Assembly: GCF_000236905.1 (NCBI RefSeq)
Contig: NC_016523.1
Span: 496,001 to 560,000, forward strand
Reading direction: 5' to 3'
DNA from: Tetrapisispora phaffii CBS 4417
Taxonomy: Eukaryota > Ascomycota > Saccharomycetes > Saccharomycetales > Saccharomycetaceae
Length of the DNA: 64,000 bases
Shown here piece after piece: positions 1-9,487 of this stretch. A model generated the notes under the pieces. The model made no database searches and was not told the DNA's origin. It was given only the letters and a program-made list of their open reading frames with translations. A program made the translations under genes and the position numbers. Position 1 is the first letter of the stretch. Every line of letters begins with the position of its first letter.

Positions 1-365
1 ATTTCACATCTCTAAAACAAACTGTTTGATACTGGTTGCAAAAGTTCATTGCAGTTATGGTATCTGTATGTAAATTATAGTAATGACTCTACACTCCTAG
101 AACTAACCACTTTCAAAGATTCTTCTCATTTAGAAGTTTAAATGACAGAGTTCCTTAAATATAAAATGTTGCAATTATTTTTTTTATGTTACACACACAC
201 ATATATATATAGTCTTTTGGTAACAAAAGTTGTTTTTATGTATAATATCCTAATTTATACGTGGTACCAATTCGTTAAATGGTTTAAACTATGCTATTAT
301 AGTATATCGTTTAAATATAATATAAATTTCGAAAAGACATATACATGTACTTAAATATTGTCAAG
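1..365. other. Left-edge intergenic DNA
   Basis: AT-rich sequence downstream of TIF35. It holds a short dinucleotide run (AC then AT, about 191-211). The one reading frame here (142-354) is low-complexity and AT-driven, and I do not call it a gene. No RNA gene or other signal was seen. Confidence 0.6.
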
Positions 366-1247
366 TTAATCTCTAGGAACGGACCATTCTACTCTTAAGA
401 TCAAGTTCATGAATCCTTTACCGTCAAGACCATATAATGCATCCTCAGCTGATTTTTCATCAGTAAATGTGATGAAAGCAAAACCTCTAGATTTACCTGT
501 TTCTCTATTTCTGATTACAGCTACTCTCTGTATGTTATCATATGCATAAAGAAGTTCATCTCTGATCATCTCTTCTGTAGCATGTGTGTTCAGTTGAGAT
601 ATCTTTATTATAAAGGTCTCTTCTTCCTGTTCTGAATATTTGTCATTATTTATACCCTCATCTGAAGATTCTAGATTATTAGTCTCTAAGTTTATTGTTG
701 GGTTAGTTTTAGAAGATGCAACTGAATTGGTATCAGATACTTTTAATGGCTTTTTTGATGGTGATGATCTAACATCGTCTGATGAAACATCTGATACTGA
801 TTTGCTTGATGAAGCTGTTGTATTATTAAGGCTCTTATTGGAAACGTTTCTTGATTCAGCTTTGTTAGGACAATGAATACTAAAATGAGGGCCTGCACAA
901 TATCTGCAGCTAACTAACTTGTCCTGTTTCTTTTTTCTTTCTATCTTAGTTTGTTCTTCTTCTAATTCTCTCCAATTTGTACCTAACAATAGGTAAACTT
1001 CCTCACCCAATTGGGTAGTTGAATGATTAGGACCAGGAGGAGAATTTGTTTCAGAACCGTATTTTTTCCATTTCTTTCTAGCAAGAACACTTGAATTTAT
1101 GTATTGTAAAGCAAATATATTTCTTATTTTTTGAGTTAACTTACTCTTCTCTGTATTACCATTGACGGTAGTCTCCTTATATGTAATATATGAAACAGTT
1201 TCATCGGGATTCTCAACTACTTCATGCACAGTTCTTGGGATTATCAT
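366..1247 (-). CDS. TIF35: Translation initiation factor eIF3 subunit g
   Basis: Subunit g of the eIF3 complex, which helps 43S recruitment, scanning and reinitiation in the cytoplasm. The 293-aa protein has the family layout. An N-terminal eIF3i/eIF3b-facing region contains KKWKKYGSE and LGEEVYLLLGTNW. A zinc-knuckle-like CX2CX3HX4C follows (CRYCAGPHFSIHCP). Next come a Ser-rich linker and a C-terminal RRM with RNP1-like KSRGFAFITF, ending in LILRVEWSVP. S. cerevisiae Tif35 is 274 aa. I chose the ATG at 1247 because the protein from there aligns with the family; 58 further in-frame codons run upstream to an ATG at 1421 but look unrelated. In S. cerevisiae this gene (YDR429C) lies beside CYM1, as it does here apart from two interleaved chromosome XIII genes. 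It is divergent from RAD33. Identification is firm; the start is likely. Confidence 0.93.
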   Translation of the reverse strand: MIIPRTVHEVVENPDETVSYITYKETTVNGNTEKSKLTQKIRNIFALQYINSSVLARKKWKKYGSETNSPPGPNHSTTQLGEEVYLLLGTNWRELEEEQTKIERKKKQDKLVSCRYCAGPHFSIHCPNKAESRNVSNKSLNNTTASSSKSVSDVSSDDVRSSPSKKPLKVSDTNSVASSKTNPTINLETNNLESSDEGINNDKYSEQEEETFIIKISQLNTHATEEMIRDELLYAYDNIQRVAVIRNRETGKSRGFAFITFTDEKSAEDALYGLDGKGFMNLILRVEWSVPRD

Positions 1248-1890
1248 CTTGTGTGCTTTACGGTTTTGGTTCCAACTCCTTGAGATGTATAAACTTTGGT
1301 AAAAATTTTCAAACGCTAACCTTGGACAATAAGATTGATAGCTCCTAGTTAGAGCTAAAGATATTAAAAGTAACTGAAAATAGCACAAAGGTCTAGAATA
1401 CTGTGAATACTGTCTATACACCTATCCATACGACTTTAACCTAAATGATGTTAACAACAGGCACGCGCAACCAGTTGGTGAAGTTTCTGTTAATTATAGA
1501 AATTAAAATTTCAATCCTTTATTGAAAACGCAGTTCATGGATAAGAAAATGAACAAGATGAAAGAAATTGTATAATGAACAATGAAGAGATAAAGAAAGG
1601 TTTATTAAAGAAAACCATTTGATAATTGTAGTTGTGTTATAAAGAATTTAGATTCTGATTACTAGATCATCGAATTCATAGTGGTTTGTCTAGTTATACA
1701 TGGGTTGTCATTGAGAAAGTTCACTGAACTCTAGTTAATTAACAATATTGATTGCCTTATTAGTAGATAAATTATCTTAATGATCTAGTTTAGTAGCAGA
1801 TGACCATTTTCCATTGTTAATTGAATTTTATATTTACCATAGGTATTGGATATATTACCTGTTGTTATTCTTTTGATTAATATAGTAAAT
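1248..1890. other. Divergent TIF35/RAD33 intergenic region
   Basis: A 643-bp AT-rich region between divergent genes that should hold both promoters. The first 174 bases are an in-frame upstream extension of TIF35 with no resemblance to the family. No RNA gene, repeat or clear factor site was found. Confidence 0.55.
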
Positions 1891-2415
1891 ATGGCTAAAT
1901 TATCCTACAAACAAGTGGAGAAGTTTATGAATGCAAAAATTCCTGATGAGATAGAAGATTCAATATTGGAGACCTTCGCCAAATATTCGATCGAGGAGGA
2001 TATGACTGTTGCAAATCTAAAGGACTATTTCAATAATCTAGAGTTACCTGAAATATTGTGGAGTAAAATTCCTTCAGATGAGTTTTGCATCGAAGGTACT
2101 TCTATTATTGATTTCGATTTGCTGATGAAAAAAACTTATCACATTCTAATATTTATGGACAATGAAGATATTATAGATGAATTATGGGGTTTATTTGTTA
2201 AACAAAGTGGAAGAGGTGCTCAATTTACCAATGTGAAACTTAAAAATCATGTCTTTGGTGTTAAGGACATAATGAAAGTTTGTAATACTGTGGCCATGAA
2301 ACAAAATGACCGAATTATTGAGATGGTGAGTGTTGCAACATCAGGAAGAAGATTGTACATCACATATATCGATTTTGCATATATAATGGGTAAACTTGGC
2401 CTTCTAAGATTTTAA
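1891..2415 (+). CDS. RAD33: Nucleotide excision repair protein Rad33 (centrin-like fold)
   Basis: Rad33 binds Rad4-Rad34 and supports nucleotide excision repair in the nucleus. The 174-aa protein (S. cerevisiae 176 aa) matches the family along its length. Landmarks are the N-terminal YKQVEKFMNAKIPDEIEDSILE, the DMTVANLKDYF segment, the central IEGTSIIDFDLL, and the C-terminal ATSGRRLYITYIDFAYIMGKLGLL. The protein is centrin/EF-hand-like in shape but lacks obvious calcium loops. The ATG at 1891 (MAKLSYKQ) is chosen; an in-frame extension upstream has only a TTG and a hydrophobic stretch unlike the family. Its neighbours TIF35 and ERV25 match the merged YDR429/YML011-012 order. Confidence 0.9.
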   Translation: MAKLSYKQVEKFMNAKIPDEIEDSILETFAKYSIEEDMTVANLKDYFNNLELPEILWSKIPSDEFCIEGTSIIDFDLLMKKTYHILIFMDNEDIIDELWGLFVKQSGRGAQFTNVKLKNHVFGVKDIMKVCNTVAMKQNDRIIEMVSVATSGRRLYITYIDFAYIMGKLGLLRF

Positions 2416-2557
2416 GCTCATGAAAGCATATTATAGAAGAGATATTTATTGAAGAATTAACCCATAATGTTTTGGTAGTTAAATAAAGTTATTTTTTTAT
2501 TATGTATTTATTATATAGTAATGTTTATCATATTGCTACATATATTAGTTTTATCGT

Positions 2558-3199
2558 TTAGATAATGTGCTTAGCTCTGAAGAAATCTCTTAAGTAATAT
2601 ACTTGAAGACTACCAAGTCCCATCAAGGCAATTATAATTAAAAAGGAAAAGTTGACAACTCTTGCATTGGTTGATTCATTTGTATCTCTCAACCTTGCTT
2701 CCCTGTTCTTCATGTACGAAAATTCATCAACAATATCATCAGCTAATTCTTCTATCTTTCTTAAGTCTAATTCAATTGGTTTCAGTTTCTCACTTGAACT
2801 AACCTTGTTCCAATCACGAGCTTCAGAACCACTTTCCACATCAACCTCAATGGATCTGCTCAACGATCTACCAGAAACCTTTGCCTTATTGGTTAGACAC
2901 ACATCAAATGTGGTACTCATTGATGCTGTAAAAACGACACGAGCATCTCCAACTAAGTCTTTCACTCTACGATATTCATTACCATTTGTATCACGTACTG
3001 TTAGTGTGACTTCTTGGTTATCTCCAGAAGAACCATCTGATGTAACTTCGATGACTACCAATTGACCTTCAGAGACAAAATCACGAATACAGAAAGGTTC
3101 TGGATTCAATTCAGCAGGTAAGTCAAATAGTAAGGCTTGAGAAACCTTTGCTAGTACTAGAAACAAAGCAAAACACAAGTTGAAAATTGAATTCTTCAT
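2558..3199 (-). CDS. ERV25: p24-family COPII cargo receptor Erv25
   Basis: p24 family member that cycles between ER and Golgi with Emp24 and sorts GPI-anchored cargo into COPII vesicles. The 213-aa protein (S. cerevisiae 211 aa) starts with a signal peptide (about residues 1-22). A lumenal GOLD domain follows, containing [13 protein letters not shown] and [10 protein letters not shown] with the family's paired cysteines. Next are a coiled-coil stretch ([20 protein letters not shown]) and one membrane span (about 183-200). The cytosolic tail [13 protein letters not shown] carries the FF COPII/COPI signal. The length and the tail ending (KHII) match Erv25 rather than other p24 proteins. It lies between RAD33 and CYM1, tail-to-tail with RAD33. 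Confidence 0.95.
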   Translation of the reverse strand: MKNSIFNLCFALFLVLAKVSQALLFDLPAELNPEPFCIRDFVSEGQLVVIEVTSDGSSGDNQEVTLTVRDTNGNEYRRVKDLVGDARVVFTASMSTTFDVCLTNKAKVSGRSLSRSIEVDVESGSEARDWNKVSSSEKLKPIELDLRKIEELADDIVDEFSYMKNREARLRDTNESTNARVVNFSFLIIIALMGLGSLQVYYLRDFFRAKHII

Positions 3200-3607
3200 A
3201 TCCTCAATAATCGCTATAACGTTTGATGATGTAACAATGGGTTACTACCAATACCAAATGCTTAAAACCAACTCTAAAGTATGCCACCGATTTAATCAAT
3301 CTACATATCTCGATATAATGATTATATCTTTTATCTCATTTATTGATTTTGTAACTATTTGAGATCAACTGCTATTTTCATTTTTCATTATGGCGTTAGT
3401 TTGGAAAAGATATAAAACAACAATGAGTTCGATGAACAATGAATTTGAATAACAATACATTAGGAAGAAGGATATAAACTTAACGCAGAGCTGATATACT
3501 ATTATATTTTATGAAATTATATGCTGAATGTATATTTAAGTTATTTACAGGTACTTCAAAGAGTCAGGCTTGTCATGGAGGGTAGGGGAATGACTTGAAG
3601 AAAATGT
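3200..3607. other. ERV25 promoter / CYM1 3' region
   Basis: A 408-bp AT-rich region between two minus-strand genes. It should contain the ERV25 promoter and the CYM1 3' end. No additional gene or motif could be supported. Confidence 0.5.
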
Positions 3608-6574
3608 TTATTTGATTTCCCATGTCGGATCAGTTATTTTATCATCGATTAAAGGCCCAATGACTGTACTCTTAGTATTTGAATTCACTAGATATTTTTC
3701 TGCTGCGGCATACACATCAGACAATTTCACATCTAATAGTGCTTCTCTTCTCTTTTGTCTCATAGCATCAGTGACACCGCTGTTAAAAAGAGATACACCT
3801 TCATTTTTACGTGGCATAGGAGCATCAACTTGTTGGAATATTGTCAGTTTAGCTTCATTGATGTCATTGATTGTCCATTTCGAATCTTGTAAAATATATT
3901 GTGGACAGTTGTCAAATGTTTCTAATGATTGTAAAGGATTTGGGTCCCTATAAGAATAGTAACTAAATACACCATCTAGTGCATTGTATGTTGAACCTCC
4001 TCCGTAAGCGCCACCTTTTTCTCTAACTTCCTTATGAAGATGTTTATATGTAAGCATGTTTGCCAATACTTGTAACGACGCACCGTCCTTGTTGTTATAA
4101 GAAACCCCAGGGAGTGCTTTAGAAGTGTAATGTACTTGGAACGGAAATTTAATCAAAGTGTTAGACATCGGAGAGGTAGACTTCAATAAAGGAAAGTTTT
4201 TACCTTCAATACCATTAACAGATTTCTCGCCAAAAGTTGGAAAATTTCCTGCAAAAGATTTTAATAACTTCTTTACTGAATCAATTTGCTCATTGGTATC
4301 TGTGGTGATTAAAAACTCTAATTTATTAGATGTGATAACCAATTTTTGAATTTCAATTAATTTGTCAATAACTTCCGTTTGCAATAAGGCATCATCGTCA
4401 ATCAAAGAATTTAATTTATTCATGAAATTAACTTGTTCTATACCACCGAAACATTCCTCTATGGAGTTTTTGGCTCTTATCTGTGCTGAAGAATATAGCT
4501 TAGCGTATGAATGTCCAGATTCAGCAATGCTAGATGTATTCGAAGAGACAGTTGATTTTATTAGCACCTTTAACTTATTACTGTGCTTTTTAAAGTCAGT
4601 ATTTAGTAAAACTTTAGACCATAAATCTGTGATATGTTCCACTTTTGAATTTAAACTCCATCCATTAAATTTAAAGAAAAGCTCTGGACTCATATCAACT
4701 GGATTAGATACTACATCGATGCTTGCGCTAATTCCTCCTGTAAATAATTTAATCTCATTTTCAATTTCAGAATAATCTTCTGTGGATGTACCTAGATGGG
4801 TTAACGAATCAGCAAATAAAGAAAGGTAGGGATATAAATCTTTTGAAATAACATTCTTTAAATTTATTTTACCTCTGACATATGTAAGACCATTAGTATC
4901 AGTCAATCTAGTGTACATGGTAGAATCCTTAGCCAAGGCAAAGTCATCACCGTTTCTGGAAATATCATCAACAGATAAACTAGGTAGACAGGAGAGATCT
5001 TGTTTCTCGTTTTGCTTTTCTTGCAATAACAAACCTCTTTCAAAAATTACTTTCTTATCTTGCTCATTTAAATTTGCTGTTTTTCTAAGAAGTCTTTCAG
5101 ACTCTTCCTTTTCTAACATGTCAGTGAAATTTGGTACTCCCTTCATAGTAAATTCAAACGAAGGAGTATCTATTAAGTATTTTTTTAATAGATTTTTGAA
5201 TAATGCATCACCTTGAGAACTCCATTCTTCTTTGAACCTATTTAATATATTATCAATTGATAAATTAGCAAATGGATCTCTGCTATTCATCCATCCTGGA
5301 AGAATTGAATATAGTATCTGTAAACCAAAGTCAACTTTCTGGTCTTTTTTTGATAATTCAATTTGTTGTATGATAGCGTCAACTTTTTTGTCATCAAATG
5401 GAGTATCAATTATCATTTTAAAAGTATCTTTCACAGCATTTTTAAAACGATCAATGTTTTCTAGACCTTGAACACCTACAGTGAAGAAATTCTTTGCAGT
5501 CGTTGTTTCCATTCCAGTGTTTACTGAAAAATCAGTTCCAATACCAGATTCAATTAAATTCTTATAAAATGGAGATGAATGACCATCAAGTAAGAGGTTG
5601 CCCAAAACGCCAAGTAAGAAAACTTCATAAGTATCATGAGGATCTCCACAAACCCACGTCAATGACGATGTAAGTTGTTTTTCTGGAGGTAACATTGGGT
5701 CCATTTGACCTACTTCCGGAACTGAAATGTTTTCTTTTATATCAATCGGTAGTAATGCTGGGGTTTTATTACTCCTCTTACCATAACCTTTCAATTCACT
5801 GTTTAAATATTTTAAACTATCGATGAGTGGGAAATTACCATATGTAAATGTTTTTGAGTTTGAAGGATGGTAATTCTTCTCATGGAACTCCACTAAGTCT
5901 TCGTATCTCAAGTTCGTGATTTTTGTAGGGTCACCACCAGAATTATTTAAAGAAGGGTATAAACTTTCTTGAAATTTTGTCCAGAAATAATAGTTCGCAT
6001 TTGATATCTGACCTTTCATTTCATTGTAAACAACACCTTTGAATTGCAAATCACTTTTTGGATCAGTCAAATCTTTATTCTCTAGTCTCCAACCTTCTTG
6101 GAAAAAATCTTCAGCTTTTAATAACGGTCTTAATGTAGCGTCAATATAGACATCTCTTAAATTTTTAAAATCATTTTGATTAGTGGTAGCAAATGGAAAG
6201 AAGGTATAATCATGTGCAGTCATAGCATTCATAAAATTCGATAATGATCTATTGAGCATTTTAAAAAAAGGATCTCTAACAGGATATTTCACGGAACCGC
6301 ATAATGTCGTATGTTCTAAAATATGTGGTACACCAGTTGAGTCTGGGGGGTTAGTTTTAAACCCAATGCTGAAAACATTATTCTTATCGTCTCTATCTAC
6401 ATGTAAATGTTCAGCACCTGTAACTTCATGTTTTAAATCAACTGCTATCAACTTCAACTCTGGAACAGGTAACACTCTTCTAATTTCATATCCATGCAAA
6501 ATACCACCTATGGGGTATTTCCTTAGTATCTGTGATTGTGCGTATGTTGATCCAAACCTTCTGAATGACAACAT
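3608..6574 (-). CDS. CYM1: Mitochondrial presequence protease Cym1 (M16C metallopeptidase)
   Basis: Intermembrane-space/matrix zinc peptidase that degrades cleaved targeting presequences and other peptides; human PITRM1/PreP orthologue. The 988-aa length equals the family (S. cerevisiae 989). The inverted zinc motif HXXEH is at residues 84-88 (HILEH, in GVPHILEHTTLCGS), with a downstream acidic ligand region near VVYNEMKGQ. The C-terminal half contains the conserved REKGGAYGGG segment that helps form the closed chamber. The N-terminus is short, basic and Ser/Arg-rich (MLSFRRFGSTYAQSQ), fitting a mitochondrial targeting signal. The ATG at 6574 is the natural start. In S. cerevisiae it is next to TIF35 (YDR429C-YDR430C). 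Upstream lies the assembly gap. Confidence 0.95.
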   Translation of the reverse strand: MLSFRRFGSTYAQSQILRKYPIGGILHGYEIRRVLPVPELKLIAVDLKHEVTGAEHLHVDRDDKNNVFSIGFKTNPPDSTGVPHILEHTTLCGSVKYPVRDPFFKMLNRSLSNFMNAMTAHDYTFFPFATTNQNDFKNLRDVYIDATLRPLLKAEDFFQEGWRLENKDLTDPKSDLQFKGVVYNEMKGQISNANYYFWTKFQESLYPSLNNSGGDPTKITNLRYEDLVEFHEKNYHPSNSKTFTYGNFPLIDSLKYLNSELKGYGKRSNKTPALLPIDIKENISVPEVGQMDPMLPPEKQLTSSLTWVCGDPHDTYEVFLLGVLGNLLLDGHSSPFYKNLIESGIGTDFSVNTGMETTTAKNFFTVGVQGLENIDRFKNAVKDTFKMIIDTPFDDKKVDAIIQQIELSKKDQKVDFGLQILYSILPGWMNSRDPFANLSIDNILNRFKEEWSSQGDALFKNLLKKYLIDTPSFEFTMKGVPNFTDMLEKEESERLLRKTANLNEQDKKVIFERGLLLQEKQNEKQDLSCLPSLSVDDISRNGDDFALAKDSTMYTRLTDTNGLTYVRGKINLKNVISKDLYPYLSLFADSLTHLGTSTEDYSEIENEIKLFTGGISASIDVVSNPVDMSPELFFKFNGWSLNSKVEHITDLWSKVLLNTDFKKHSNKLKVLIKSTVSSNTSSIAESGHSYAKLYSSAQIRAKNSIEECFGGIEQVNFMNKLNSLIDDDALLQTEVIDKLIEIQKLVITSNKLEFLITTDTNEQIDSVKKLLKSFAGNFPTFGEKSVNGIEGKNFPLLKSTSPMSNTLIKFPFQVHYTSKALPGVSYNNKDGASLQVLANMLTYKHLHKEVREKGGAYGGGSTYNALDGVFSYYSYRDPNPLQSLETFDNCPQYILQDSKWTINDINEAKLTIFQQVDAPMPRKNEGVSLFNSGVTDAMRQKRREALLDVKLSDVYAAAEKYLVNSNTKSTVIGPLIDDKITDPTWEIK

Positions 6575-7053
6575 TTTTGACCTTATAATTATATTTTTAG
6601 TAATGTATTCGAATGTTTGGTATTCAGATATTTGCTGTTTACAGTACTCACAACTATACTAAACNNNNNNNNNNNNNNNNNNNNGTGAACTATTGAAAAG
6701 ATTTGTTATCATTAAGGATACTATCAATCTGTCAAAATTTGATAGTTTAATCGACCAAAGAGGCAGTTTTGAAATTACTAATTTTATGTCAAAAGTCCCG
6801 GCCTGGCCTTTAAAGCAGTAACGGTAATCACATTGGACCATCTAATGGCATATGTCAATAGATAAATATATATGAATAACTCTCTATTGAAGTTGTTTAA
6901 TATTATAAACAAGATGATATATTTATGTTACATTATAAATGTAACTGATTTAAACATTGTTCGTTATTATTAACTAGAAATTAGTGATCTGATGTTATTT
7001 AATCTATCAATAAGATTGACACACATCCATTTATGTAATATATTCAAATATAC
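6575..7053. other. CYM1-UBX2 intergenic region with assembly gap
   Basis: It contains the CYM1 promoter, the 20-N gap and the UBX2 3' end. To the right of the gap there is an 8-bp inverted repeat with an 11-nt spacer (6720-6727 with 6739-6746). No gene is visible. Because the gap size is unknown, the absence of a gene here is not certain. Confidence 0.5.
6665..6684. other. Assembly gap (20 N)
   Basis: Exactly twenty N bases, typical of a placeholder for a contig join of unknown length. The real distance and content between CYM1 and UBX2 are therefore unknown. Confidence 0.98.
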
Positions 7054-8976
7054 TTACTCTGAATCGTCGTCAGTATATTCATCATTAATAATTTCTTCAA
7101 CCAAGAGACTCCCATTTGGCCATAGTTCAGTGGTATCATGAATTTTGGTGTCCGTTGAAATAGGAATTTTGACTCTTGGGTAAGGTGAAATTAATTCAAA
7201 ATCAATATCTAACTCATAATTAGATGTTTCCAAGCTTGTTTCGAATTTTGTAAGTTCATTATTGATTAAATTCATTAAATTGTTAATTTCAAAATCTATG
7301 TCGAAGCCGTTGTTTTCTTTGAAGCATAATAAAGTATCATCTTCAGACAATTCCTTGATTTTTAATGGTAGGATTTTAACCCAATTAGAAATATTTTTGG
7401 AAAAATCCTCTAAGAATAAATGACAACCAATATTAACATATAGTGAATATAAGCTATCATCACCTCTTATTTTTTTAATCAATCTGTTACCGCCTGCCAA
7501 TCTCACTTGTAAATTGGCACATTTTACTGTATCCAAAAAACCTGTCTCATTATTACTAATAGCATCTTGTAAAATATCAACACATGCCTTCAACCAATTT
7601 AAAGATTTTAAAGTATTAAACAGTTTGATTTCTTTTTCTCTTTGCTCAACCTCGAGTTGCTCTAATCTCTTTTCTTCATTTTCTAGTTGTTTTTTCTCTT
7701 CCTTTATTCTGTCTTGCTCTAATGATGTTTCATATGCTCTATTTTGTAATTCTTTTATTTCTCTAGCCACACGCAACTCTTCCTTTTCAGTTTTGCTTAC
7801 TATGATTTCTGAACCGAACCTATCCATTGCTACTTTAAAAGAACTGATAAATTTATTTGGTGAATTTATTCTAACCTTGTTTAGAACCGATGGTCTAGTT
7901 ATTCCATTAATGGATCCATTGGAGTTCAAAACATTTCCTACTAGAAGAACTTCCGGGGTATGCCTAATCGCTAATTTCTTCGCAACTAACCAAGGTTCTA
8001 ATTCAATAGCACTTTTTATGTACACCGATAGTGATTTTTGTTTCACAACATAATCTTCAAGTAGATTTAATACTGATGTATTTGACAAAACTTTTGAAAT
8101 AAATCTTTTGGAATTAATATCTGCTTCGTGTTCTTCTTTCTCTTTCAAATTACCTAACACAATAACCAAAATAAATTGAAAATCATCTTTACATTCGGTC
8201 AGTAATGTGTTAAATGACTTTTGATGATCGTTTTTTGATGTTATTATAGATTCGAGCTTTTGTTTATTTTCAGGACTTTCAACTAAGTTAAGTATCGTCT
8301 CATTTATTGAAACCTCATCATGGCTTGGTCTGGCGGGAATTTTACAAACCATCTGGGAATTATCACTGCTTTTAAATGAAAATCCCATAGTGAGAACACC
8401 CCATAAAAGTGATAATATATTGTATGCTATACGAAATAGTAATTTTGGTACAAACATTAAAATTACATTGAATGGATTATTTTGAAATGTAGATTCATGA
8501 GATATCAGAGCTTTATTCAAACCCACAACACTATATTTTTGCTTAAAATTTGGATGTAATGCTTCTACTATAGGTAATTTAGGAACAACTTGAGAAGCAA
8601 GAAATCTATTGCGTATGATATCATCCACAAAAGGGCCTGTATCTCTCAAATTCTCAACACTCCCAGAATTCACTGCAAAGTCATTTGTGATAGAATCCCC
8701 AATAAAACTACTATTAGGAATACGTTCTGGAACCTCTGGAGGTTCTGTTGCAAATATATCTGATTCTGGAACAGACTCAAACCTTGCAGTTTCCTTCCAA
8801 GTACCATCAAAATACCTCCCTATAGCAGCCTCTAAATTCCAACCATGGTTTCTCAACAAATTAACAATACCAGATAGCTCATCTTCCGGGAAAGAAGTAA
8901 TTAATTGAAATTGATTCAATTTATCTTCTTCATCGTGAGATAAATGAAACTCATTATTATCATCCTTAATAATCAT
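7054..8976 (-). CDS. UBX2: ER/lipid-droplet Cdc48 receptor Ubx2
   Basis: Membrane protein that recruits Cdc48 to the Hrd1/Doa10 ubiquitin ligases in ER-associated degradation; it also acts in OLE pathway control and mitochondrial import clearance. The 640-aa protein (S. cerevisiae 584) has an N-terminal UBA-like domain (SFPEDELSGIVNLLRNHGWNLEAAIGRYFDG). A hydrophobic hairpin follows near residues 170-200 (VILMFVPKLLF...). Next is a thioredoxin/UAS-like domain (ELEPWLVAKKLAIRHTPEVLLVGNV), then a charged coiled coil (about 395-450), and a C-terminal UBX domain ending in LWPNGSLLVEE. The ATG at 8976 (MIIKDDNNEFHLSH) is used; the codon before it is GTG. Divergent from GPI17. The order matches YML012W-YML013W. 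Confidence 0.95.
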   Translation of the reverse strand: MIIKDDNNEFHLSHDEEDKLNQFQLITSFPEDELSGIVNLLRNHGWNLEAAIGRYFDGTWKETARFESVPESDIFATEPPEVPERIPNSSFIGDSITNDFAVNSGSVENLRDTGPFVDDIIRNRFLASQVVPKLPIVEALHPNFKQKYSVVGLNKALISHESTFQNNPFNVILMFVPKLLFRIAYNILSLLWGVLTMGFSFKSSDNSQMVCKIPARPSHDEVSINETILNLVESPENKQKLESIITSKNDHQKSFNTLLTECKDDFQFILVIVLGNLKEKEEHEADINSKRFISKVLSNTSVLNLLEDYVVKQKSLSVYIKSAIELEPWLVAKKLAIRHTPEVLLVGNVLNSNGSINGITRPSVLNKVRINSPNKFISSFKVAMDRFGSEIIVSKTEKEELRVAREIKELQNRAYETSLEQDRIKEEKKQLENEEKRLEQLEVEQREKEIKLFNTLKSLNWLKACVDILQDAISNNETGFLDTVKCANLQVRLAGGNRLIKKIRGDDSLYSLYVNIGCHLFLEDFSKNISNWVKILPLKIKELSEDDTLLCFKENNGFDIDFEINNLMNLINNELTKFETSLETSNYELDIDFELISPYPRVKIPISTDTKIHDTTELWPNGSLLVEEIINDEYTDDDSE

Positions 8977-9487
8977 CACGATTTTTAATGTTCAACACAA
9001 TTTCTTCTCACAAAAAAATAACCAAATTATCAATAAACCAAGAAGAATATCTATTTCAACTTGTCTACATGACTATGCTAATCCTAAACTTCCTCATCTA
9101 TATACATCATCGAACTGTCTTTCCTTTCATTATATATGTTAATTAGTAAAACAAGGGACCCTGAACTTTGCTTAAACCGATTTTGCATTTTATGTAGAAG
9201 AAGTCGTTCGTTATGATCCGCTGACTTTTCAATATAAGAACTTCACTATAAACAAGATAACGATTATGATGATGATGATTGCAACATCGTTATACAATTA
9301 TAGTATGCTTCTGTCGAGCAATCTATCGACATTTATCTAGCTTAATTGATTGCATTTTAATTAGGTTTTGTCTGCATTTACTTTGACAGGTTCCTATTTG
9401 GTGTTGGTGAAGAAAAAGTGTTAGTTCGTTTTATATTAGAACTTTGTAAATAATAACAAGTAAAGAGAAGGTTTCGTAAGAATTATT
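8977..9487. other. Divergent UBX2/GPI17 intergenic region
   Basis: A 511-bp promoter region between divergent genes. It has a short ATG/GAT trinucleotide run at about 9266-9279. TRM9 and NPL3, which lie near here on one or other S. cerevisiae track, are not present. Confidence 0.5.

Noticed and set aside
366..1421. TIF35 with a 58-residue N-terminal extension.
   Set aside because: The extension has no family similarity; the internal ATG at 1247 gives the usual protein and has A at -3.
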